From an uncultured Bacilli bacterium (lineage in GTDB: Bacteria > Bacillota_I > Bacilli_A > RFN20 > CAG-449), in the NCBI GenBank assembly GCA_947627505.1, contig CANQWG010000001.1, forward strand, positions 73,216 to 108,147: a stretch of DNA of 34,932 nucleotides. The letters run 5' to 3'. The position numbers and the translations under genes were made by a program. Numbering within the stretch: the first letter of the stretch is position 1; every line of letters starts with the position of its first letter. This document shows positions 1 through 7,100 of the stretch, in pieces. The notes beneath the pieces are model-generated. The model searched no databases, was not told the origin of the DNA, and worked only from the letters and a program-made list of their open reading frames with translations.

Positions 1-11
1 GAGATTGAATA

Positions 12-61
12 TCGCATTGAATAGCGCAAAAATCAATCGCATTGAATAGCGCAAAAATCTA
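12..61. repeat. Tandem repeat, 25 bp x 2, upstream of the scaffold gene
   Basis: Two adjacent copies of a 25-bp unit (core CGCATTGAATAGCGCAAAAA) occupy this stretch, and a diverged ATTGAAT piece lies just before. All three forward frames close within the first 50 bases (TAG at 22 and 47, TGA at 6), so the gene to the left ends here or outside the window; which frame is real cannot be told. A short hairpin (ATGGG/CCCAT, 88-103) sits just before the Shine-Dalgarno of the next gene. Confidence 0.8.
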
Positions 62-117
62 AATTCGCAAACCATGCGCAAAAAGGTATGGGAATCCACC
101 CATCCAAGGAGGTAAAA

Positions 118-933
118 ATGGAAAAAGAAGACTTACGATACAAGCTCAATATCCAATTATTCGGTGAGAATTTTGATGAGGACGAGAGCGAGGATCTAGA
201 TGAGGACGATTTTGAAGAAGAAGATGAAGACGATGAAACTGATGAAGATATAGATCAATCAGAAAATCGTGAAAAATCCAAAACGCAAAAAAAGCCTCAA
301 TCAGCAGAGGAAAATGCTCGCCAAGCCGAAGTTAGAAGGCAAAAAGAGCAAAAAGAGAAAGAAGAAAAAATTCGAGAAGCCGCTTACCAACAAGGACTCA
401 TAGATGCCACAAAAGTAAATAAATTCACTAATCAGCCGATTTCGGACGAATATGATTTAAGCATTTATAAAGTTCAATTAGAGCTAGAATCACAAGGAAA
501 GGATCCGATTAAAGATTTGGCATTTGCAATGGCTAAAAAAAGTCGTGATGACGCTAAAAGTATCGAAGAAAAAAATAAGCAAAAAGCTCAAGAAGATGAA
601 AAAATTAAACAAGATATGAATGCGTTTGTAACTAAATATCCTAATGTAAATGTCGAAAAATTACTAAAAGATCCCCAATTTGATAAATATGCTAAAGGTA
701 AATGGGGAATAGTTCCTCTTTCTCAAATCTACGAGGATTTTAATGAATTAAAAGAATCTTTAGGCCAAGCGATTTCGCAAAGCAATGGAGAAAAGAAAAT
801 GGATGAAAGTGCCAAAAGAAAAGGAATGGCACCAAGCTCAAATGGAGGGCCCAAAAAAGAGCAAACACCTTATTCGAAACTTCCATACGAAGAAAGAATT
901 AAAGTCCTCAAAAAACAAGGTTTAATAATTTAG
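118..933 (+). CDS. Phage scaffold-like capsid assembly protein
   Basis: The protein has 271 residues. ATG 118 is chosen over the upstream in-frame ATG 88 because AGGAGG sits just before 118. The N-terminus carries the KLNIQLFG-type motif common at the start of scaffold and capsid proteins of Bacillota phages. Residues 20-55 are an extremely acidic Asp/Glu tract, and about 60-190 are charged and predicted helical or coiled-coil, ending in a basic, low-complexity C-terminus. Soluble, acidic, helical and immediately upstream of the capsid gene fits a scaffolding protein that guides procapsid assembly and is then removed. The role rests on composition and position; there is no catalytic motif, so it is not a visible protease fusion. 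Confidence 0.75.
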   Translation: MEKEDLRYKLNIQLFGENFDEDESEDLDEDDFEEEDEDDETDEDIDQSENREKSKTQKKPQSAEENARQAEVRRQKEQKEKEEKIREAAYQQGLIDATKVNKFTNQPISDEYDLSIYKVQLELESQGKDPIKDLAFAMAKKSRDDAKSIEEKNKQKAQEDEKIKQDMNAFVTKYPNVNVEKLLKDPQFDKYAKGKWGIVPLSQIYEDFNELKESLGQAISQSNGEKKMDESAKRKGMAPSSNGGPKKEQTPYSKLPYEERIKVLKKQGLII

Positions 934-951
934 AGAGGAGAAGATTTTATT

Positions 952-2190
952 ATGGAACCAACTTTTGGTGAAATCATCAAACAAGGCGATTTACCGTCAG
1001 AAGAAAAAGAACAAATACGTGATGCAATTATTTATAGTGCAGAGCACGATAGTGAGTTTTATTCCGAAGTTAATAAAACTCCACTGGATCAAAATAGAAC
1101 TTCAATGACTTATATACGCTCGTATTTACCAAAGATTGATAAAACTAGTGATCGATATAGAAACGGACTTGTAGAAGGTGTTACTCCAGATCCGGAAAAA
1201 ATCAATGAGGCTGATTTTAGCGTCTCTGTTATGGAAAATGGCTGGTATTATCGATTTACAAACAAAGCGTTAAATCATTCATATCGCAGTATCAAAGAGA
1301 GATGTACTAAGTTTTTAAAAAATCTTTTCAAAAGTTATCATGATGAAAAAATTGCCGATGCTTATTTATCGTCTGCCAACATTGTTACTGATATCGATCT
1401 TTTATCATTAGAAGATTTATTGAAACTTCATACTATCTTATTTAAAAATGGAGCGGTTCCGTTCGGAGAATTTTACAAGTTAAAAGTTGCTCCGGAAGTT
1501 GCAGATAAAATGCTGGTAACTTATAAGGATATTATTACACACACTACGCAAAAAGAATCTATTGTAAGAGGCGAAATTGGTGAAATTGGTGGATTCCGAG
1601 TAATTAAATCTCGTCTTCAAGCTTTCCAAGTTAGCGGAGATGGAAAATGTCCGTTTGTAGCTTACGGATTAACCAACAAAGATGAATTTCCAGTATCGAT
1701 TACTTCTTACGATGACTTAACAGCACAAATTATTTTTAAACCATTAGGTGCCAATGGACACGACGAATTGAATCAACGAGGCTCGATTGGTTTATATCTT
1801 GATGGACATGGTTTCTATGTTAATGACGATGCCGTTTGTGTAACTGGTACAACTTCCATTTCTGGATTAAAGAAAATTGATGAATTTGATAATTCAAAGC
1901 GTAGCAATTTAGTTTCAACCTCGATTGCGGCAAGTAATTTATATCCTGATGTGACGGTTCTTGAATTGGATCCAAAAGGCACTAAAACACTTGTTGTAAC
2001 TGATGAAAAGAATAGCGATATTACTTCTAGTTGTGATTTCGAATCAACAAATAAAAATATTGCAACCGTCGATAATGAAGAAACAAAAGGTAAAATAACT
2101 GCCGTAAAACAGGGTACTGCGCGCATTGTCATTTCTAAAGGCGAAGCGGTTAACGTTGTGACGGTAAAAGTTACAACTGCCAAAAATTAG
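952..2190 (+). CDS. Major capsid protein, N4-gp56-like, with C-terminal Ig-like (Big2) domain
   Basis: 412 residues, preceded by GAGAGGAGA. The body (about 1-325) resembles N4-gp56 family capsid proteins, notably the late segment ESIVRGEIGEIGGFRVIKS (around 203-221), which matches the family's conserved 'G.IG...G.R.I.S' region. From about residue 331 to the end there is a Big2-type Ig-like domain, with the pattern 'V..L.L..KGT..L..T...N.DIT......S.N..IATVD....G.ITAVKQGTARI'. Such domains are displayed on phage head surfaces and thought to bind carbohydrate or cells weakly. Position after the scaffold gene supports the call. The fold assignment is from motif recognition only. Confidence 0.85.
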   Translation: MEPTFGEIIKQGDLPSEEKEQIRDAIIYSAEHDSEFYSEVNKTPLDQNRTSMTYIRSYLPKIDKTSDRYRNGLVEGVTPDPEKINEADFSVSVMENGWYYRFTNKALNHSYRSIKERCTKFLKNLFKSYHDEKIADAYLSSANIVTDIDLLSLEDLLKLHTILFKNGAVPFGEFYKLKVAPEVADKMLVTYKDIITHTTQKESIVRGEIGEIGGFRVIKSRLQAFQVSGDGKCPFVAYGLTNKDEFPVSITSYDDLTAQIIFKPLGANGHDELNQRGSIGLYLDGHGFYVNDDAVCVTGTTSISGLKKIDEFDNSKRSNLVSTSIAASNLYPDVTVLELDPKGTKTLVVTDEKNSDITSSCDFESTNKNIATVDNEETKGKITAVKQGTARIVISKGEAVNVVTVKVTTAKN

Positions 2191-2195
2191 TAATT

Positions 2196-2227
2196 AGTTA
2201 GAGGAGGGTTAATTCCCTCCCCTAATT
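2196..2227 (+). terminator. Strong hairpin after the capsid gene, without a U-tract
   Basis: GGAGGG (2203-2208) pairs with CCCTCC (2215-2220) around a TTAATT loop. After one mismatch TTAG (2198-2201) pairs with CTAA (2222-2225). The hairpin begins just 3' of the capsid stop codon. The following AATTTGAACTTT is a poor U-tract, so it is more likely a leaky terminator or an mRNA 3'-end stabiliser that sets capsid expression apart from downstream genes. Confidence 0.6.
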
Positions 2228-2254
2228 TGAACTTTAATAAGAAAGGAGAACGTT

Positions 2255-2458
2255 ATGATACCATCTGAAGAACAAACTCTTGAACTTTTGCGTCAAGAAA
2301 AACAAATCACTATTAAGATTAAAACTGATAAAAATAATTCTAATTACGTCACAGAAAGAGTATATGTCAATGGTGCTTGTATTCAAATTCCGGTTGGAGA
2401 AGATATTGCTGTTCCGGAGACTGTATATGAATTATTAAAGCGAAGAGAAATAATTTAA
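2255..2458 (+). CDS. Small capsid-associated protein of unknown function
   Basis: 67 residues with a strong AAAGGAG ribosome binding site. The sequence is a compact alpha/beta protein: an N-terminal helix (1-15), then beta-type segments including VYVNGACIQIPVGEDIAVP (about 36-54) and a final helix. Short proteins with a 'V.VNG..I.IPVG..V.VP..V..LL' pattern are often found directly after the major capsid gene in Bacillota phages and jumbo siphoviruses. I cannot name a biochemical role; a head decoration, a completion protein or a small non-structural protein are all open. Confidence 0.6.
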   Translation: MIPSEEQTLELLRQEKQITIKIKTDKNNSNYVTERVYVNGACIQIPVGEDIAVPETVYELLKRREII

Positions 2459-2468
2459 ATTTTTAATA

Positions 2469-2486
2469 AGGACTTTTTTAAGTCCT
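2469..2486 (+). other. Hairpin immediately upstream of the tRNA-like gene
   Basis: AGGACTT and AAGTCCT form a perfect 7-bp stem with a TTTT loop, ending 5 bases before the tRNA-like acceptor stem. No U-tract follows, so it is not an ordinary terminator. It could help define the 5' processing boundary of the tRNA-like RNA in the long late transcript. Confidence 0.5.
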
Positions 2487-2491
2487 ACTTT

Positions 2492-2584
2492 GAGCATTTA
2501 GCTTAACGGAAAAGCTTCACAATTCAAAGAGGTATATTGTGCGAAACACTCTTGATGAAGGTTCGAATCCTTCAATGCTCACCA
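2492..2584 (+). tRNA. tRNA-like gene with abnormal anticodon arm
   Basis: The 7-bp acceptor stem is perfect (GAGCATT with AATGCTC), followed by discriminator A and an encoded CCA (2582-2584). The D arm is canonical (GCTT, loop with AA and GG, AAGC). The T arm is canonical (GAAGG, TTCGAAT loop, CCTTC). The middle does not fit a normal tRNA: the best helix is CACAAT/ATTGTG, 6 bp, closing a 12-base loop (TCAAAGAGGTAT), and the remaining 15 bases before the T arm form no clean variable arm; AAGAG in the loop can instead pair with CTCTT in that tail. Isotype is therefore unassigned. If nine bases of the loop are ignored, a conventional loop ATTCAAA with a UCA triplet would appear, but that is speculation. 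It sits between head genes in the late operon. Confidence 0.55.
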
Positions 2585-2603
2585 AAATAAAGAGGCAAAA
2601 ATT

Positions 2604-3269
2604 ATGAAATTATCCGAATTAGTATTTGAAACAGTAAAAAATGTAAAGTATTTAGAAGAACCAAATTTTAATTATGATTCTTTTATTCGTGGCGAGTTCG
2701 ATAATGATCCTGATTATGCCAACTCCATCAACAACGTGTTTGCTCCGCTTAATGAAGCTATACATAGATTGAGCGACAGACATAAAATAAAAAACAGAAT
2801 TGAACCTTTAACTTGTCCCGATGCCAATGGCATTGTTGATTTAGGTCCCTTATCTTACGATATAAAATCTATAGTAAATGTTTTTATTTTACATCGTGGA
2901 AATTATTCTCGTGTTTCCTTTAGAGAATTTGGAAAAGACAAAATCTTGATTCTCAATTTTGTAAATAATGAAAATTATTTTATTGAATTTGTACAGGATA
3001 TAAGAAATTTTAATAAAAATGATATTTATTTTTACGAGATAGATACCGAAGTTCTCGAACAAAATGACATTGATTTAAAAACTTATGGCATTAGCGACAC
3101 TATGTGCTCATATATCATCGAATATTGTCAAGGAAAATTGTTGGAGCCTATCGCACCAGAATTGGCGAATATGCACTTAACTAGATCAGAACAATATTTT
3201 GACGATTTAGATGAACAACAAACATCGTTCACTCAACAAACAATTACTAGGAAATATAGATTGGAGTGA
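2604..3269 (+). CDS. Head-tail adaptor (neck) protein, T7 gp11-like
   Basis: 221 residues, mostly helical. The early part has a helix with INNVFAPLNEAIHRLSDRHK (about 42-61) followed by a beta segment with the pattern 'D......DLGPLSYDIKSIVNVF'. The C-terminal helices contain YIIEYCQGKLLEPIAPELA (170-188) and a 'M...RSEQYFDDL' end. This helix-beta-helix layout with a late 'PE.A......E.Y...L' segment is typical of phage adaptor proteins that sit under the portal. It lies directly before the nozzle gene, the order expected for podoviruses (adaptor then nozzle). Four bases separate its stop from the next ATG, so the genes are probably coupled. Assignment is by pattern and position. Confidence 0.6.
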   Translation: MKLSELVFETVKNVKYLEEPNFNYDSFIRGEFDNDPDYANSINNVFAPLNEAIHRLSDRHKIKNRIEPLTCPDANGIVDLGPLSYDIKSIVNVFILHRGNYSRVSFREFGKDKILILNFVNNENYFIEFVQDIRNFNKNDIYFYEIDTEVLEQNDIDLKTYGISDTMCSYIIEYCQGKLLEPIAPELANMHLTRSEQYFDDLDEQQTSFTQQTITRKYRLE

Positions 3270-3273
3270 TAGC

Positions 3274-4125
3274 ATGAAAAGAAGTTCGTTTCAACATTAT
3301 AATTTAAATCAATCAAATAGACAAACTCTAACTATTAAAGCATTTGGTGGCGTTGATTTTACATCTCCAAAATTTCTTGTTGATAGTAATCGTGCTATTG
3401 ATTTGCTTAATTTTGTTTATAAAGATGGTGTCATTCAAAAAAGAAATGGTTTAGAAGAAAGATATAGAGTAAAACCATATAAATATATAGCAAAAAGTTT
3501 TGATGATAACGATACAAATATAGTACAAGAAAATGATACTAATTTTAATGGATTATGGAAATTTTTAGCTGAAGATGGCAAAGAACATTTTATAGCACAT
3601 ATTGGTAAATTACTTTATACCATTACGAATATCGATAATGAAAAAATCGAATTTTCTCCAATTGTTTATAGCCCTTATCCTGTAATAGGTGATGACAATT
3701 TATCTTATTATCAATGCTACGAGTTTTTAAATTATTCAAGTTCAGCGTTTGTTGGCGGTAATAAATTGTGGTTTTTAGGTGGCAATAAATATATGTGTCT
3801 ACGATTCTTAAAGGATGCAAATAATGAAAGCATTATACAATTTTTTCCCGTTGAAGATAGTGATTTTACCCCTATTCCTACAACGACAATATCAATTACT
3901 TACAAAAATTCAATTGCCAATAGAAGGGCATCTTTGGATAAAACTAATCTTTTAACAATGTGGAGAAAAAACAAACTGATTAGTGGCACATCTAAAAACG
4001 AAGACGAAAAAACAAGAACAGAATTTTTTGAGTATACACTAGACGCTCCTATTGTATGCAAGAACACAAAAAAAGATATGGCTAACTTTAGTGTACTAAT
4101 TGAAGAAAGGGGGACAATTGAGTAA
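3274..4125 (+). CDS. Tail nozzle / stabilisation protein, N-terminal part
   Basis: 283 residues from ATG 3274 (TTGGAGTGATAGC before it); the in-frame ATG 3211 lies inside the upstream gene and lacks a site. Residues about 21-55 carry FGGVDFTSPKFLVDSNRA and NFVYKDGVIQKRNGLEERYR, the conserved opening of T7 gp12-like nozzle and related 'stabilisation' proteins ('GGI.Q.P......R..N......GLQKRP'). It is followed by a WKF..EDGKEHFIAHIGKLLY beta repeat. The protein stops at TAATG, where the next gene begins, exactly where a family member would continue. I read it as the first third of a nozzle protein that has been split. Confidence 0.7.
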   Translation: MKRSSFQHYNLNQSNRQTLTIKAFGGVDFTSPKFLVDSNRAIDLLNFVYKDGVIQKRNGLEERYRVKPYKYIAKSFDDNDTNIVQENDTNFNGLWKFLAEDGKEHFIAHIGKLLYTITNIDNEKIEFSPIVYSPYPVIGDDNLSYYQCYEFLNYSSSAFVGGNKLWFLGGNKYMCLRFLKDANNESIIQFFPVEDSDFTPIPTTTISITYKNSIANRRASLDKTNLLTMWRKNKLISGTSKNEDEKTRTEFFEYTLDAPIVCKNTKKDMANFSVLIEERGTIE

Positions 4126-7100
4126 TGGCAGTCATCAAAATTATTACTGTAAGTGATTCTGGAAAAACTACAGTGCCAAACTGGGGTATTACTGAATACC
4201 AAGCTAAGAATTTTGTTGGTTCTAAGAGATCTGCAACATATACCATCAATGGTGTATCTTGTGTGACGTATGAATATAAGTATCCCGGTCCTCCTTACAT
4301 GAGTTGTCCTACCGGTTCGCCATTATATCGTTCCAAAACTGGTTATTTTTTCAAAGATTCTTCGTATCCTCGATTTAGACCAAACAATTTTGCTAGTTCA
4401 TCAAATTATTTAACTCCTAATTATCAAATTGCATTTTGGGTTGTATATAATAATTATTGGTATTTATTGTATGAAGAAGAGAATTTAACCGAAAATTTTT
4501 ACGATAATCATTCTTTTTCATATGCGCCTAAATCTGTTGACATTTATGAAACGTTTGATTTTGAAATTAGTGGAACATCTACTCAACATAGAATGACTCT
4601 TAATTCTAAAGAGGGTACAGAAACAACATCAACTGTTTCATATAATAGTTTTTCCGCTGCAGCAAGTTACTTCGGATTAAACGATTCATTAAAACCGACC
4701 GGTAATCAATATACAAGTCCTGGAACAAAAACAATAAGTGGAGACTGGAAAACTGCTTATTTTACAATTACGATAAGTGTTGCTGATTTTTCATCAAAAG
4801 AGTATAAAATTATTGAAAATTCTGGGACTTGCAAAGTTTATGTTGGTAAAGAAATTGAATCGGATTTTTTAAATCACTTTTCTTTAGTGTACGTTCAAAA
4901 AAACGATTATAAAGAAAAACAAACTATCATCGAAACTTCTATCTCTAAAGAAAATCTTTCAAAAACAAAATGGAGTTATACAGATACAAATATTCAATTT
5001 ACTTATACTTACAAAGAAAATAAGATTCAATTTGAATCATCATATCGTGTGATACAATTAGCCCCAGAACCATCTAGATATAATCATTTGTCTATAAAAA
5101 CAAGTTATAAACAAGGTGAAATATTTGACGGCAGTTCAATAAATATACGACAAAGTGGCTATTTATTATATGAAGACGGAACTACTATTTCATTAGATGA
5201 AATTGATTACTTAAGTGATCCTACTGTAAGCTCTACACTTTCGAAGGATCCTTGTACATTAGATGAGTCTATTTTAGGATTTAATGTAACTTATACAATT
5301 CCGACACAATATTTTGGTATTTTAACTTATAACTTTCATGTATTAGTAGAAGGTCAAACAGAAGATTATATTGTACGTGTAGAATTGATAGATGCTAAAA
5401 CATCATTTTCTTCAAAAGACACAATAGACTTTGGACAAAACGCAAAATTAGTTTGCTATAACTATAATGATGAAATTATAAAAACAATAAAATATTCGCA
5501 ATTCAATCAATATATTACTACTTATCCAAAGAATTATGGGAAAAAGGTGCCAAATTCTTTCTATGTAGATGCTATAGTTCCGTTACCATTTAAATTTCAA
5601 ACATTTAGAGATGTTTCTTGGAATATTTTAGTAGATTATATTAGCCCTACACTAATTCTTGATAGCTCTAAAGTTAAAAGAAAATATTTTATCGGTGGAA
5701 AATACGGAGACACTATTCTTTTAGATAAAACAAATTTAGTTGCTAAAGTCAATATTCATAGAAATACACAATCAATTGGTTTTTCCGAACAACTTGACGT
5801 TAGTAACTTATGCACTTTGAGTAGTGAACAAATTGATGTTTTGACAGGAACAAGAGTTTATAGTGTTAAAGTAACTTATTCATCAGAGGAATTCGACCAA
5901 AAAGTTGAATCTTCGTTTGATATTTCTGTATCGCGCTATGAAGCTACAACTATCGAAATTACTGGTAATAATGATTCAAATCATTATTGGGATAATAACT
6001 TAGATTTGTTTCATTATCCTGTTGGATTGTCTTTTTTTAGAATTTATAGTGATGGCAGTTCTGAACTTATAGAAGATCTATCCTCATTAGAATTTTATCG
6101 AGATGCAAATTTAACAAAAAAATTAAATATTGGTTATTCAATTATTAAAGAAAGCGATGGTCAAAGAATATATGTTTTAGATCCAATAACAAAAGTCTCC
6201 GGATCTTATATTATTTATTTTGATGAAGATAAAATCATTTCGGTTTTAATTGAAAATACTGTGCCATTTGTATTAGGCAATCGCTTTAATAGCATTAGAG
6301 ATCAACTTAGTATTAAAGCAATTTATGCAAGCGGCAATGAAGATAGTATTACTTCGTATTCATTTAAGAACAATAATATTATTTTAGAAGAGGAAGATAT
6401 AACAATTATTGTTGATCAAGAAGAATACACATTAGATAATTCAAAAATTACTTTTATTAAACCTCAAATTTCAAAAATTGACATAGATTCTTCCGATTTT
6501 TCGCTTACTTATAACAATATTAGCGATGGAATTAACGCAAATAAATTATTGTGCAAAATACACTATGCCAATGCCGAATTTGTTCAAACATGTAATTATA
6601 AGAATGGTAAAATTATTGAAAATGACTATGAATTTTTAGTTTCATGTAGTGAAATGCCAGACTTTAATTTTGATGGAAGCCAAGTGCTAGAAATCGATAT
6701 GGGAGAATTTTTCGAAAAGACTTTAACGCTATCTTTGACTGTTAGAAACAGATTTGACCATTCTGATGATAAAAATACTTCAGCGTCATTAAATGTTAAA
6801 GTTATTGAAATTACTGAAATTACAGGTATTTCTCTTTTGAATGTATATACGAATTACAATGTTAACGATCTATTTTTAAACGAAAACGACACGACAGAAG
6901 TTCAAATATATTACAAAGATTCTTCAGGAATCCAAAAGAAATTGCAAGTAAAATTAAATAGTGGTTTTTCTGCTTTAAATATTTTTCCTTTAAAGGGAAC
7001 CAAATTTTACAATATTACGAATAGCAGAACGGTAAAGATAACGAGTGCTACAAATTATAATGTTTCATGCGAATATACCATATCAGTTGGATCTAAATAC

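Noticed and set aside
12-61. CRISPR-like repeats at the left end
   Set aside because: The units are directly adjacent with no spacers and only two are complete.
1815-2183. 122-codon minus-strand ORF inside the capsid gene
   Set aside because: It is a shadow of the Ig-like coding region: no ribosome binding site, Ser/Thr/Val-rich composition, and the plus strand is clearly coding.
2492-2584. Reading the tRNA-like gene as a UGA-decoding (UCA anticodon) tRNA
   Set aside because: The triplet only appears if nine bases are left out. TGA acts as a normal stop in several overlapping genes here, so there is no need for a UGA decoder.
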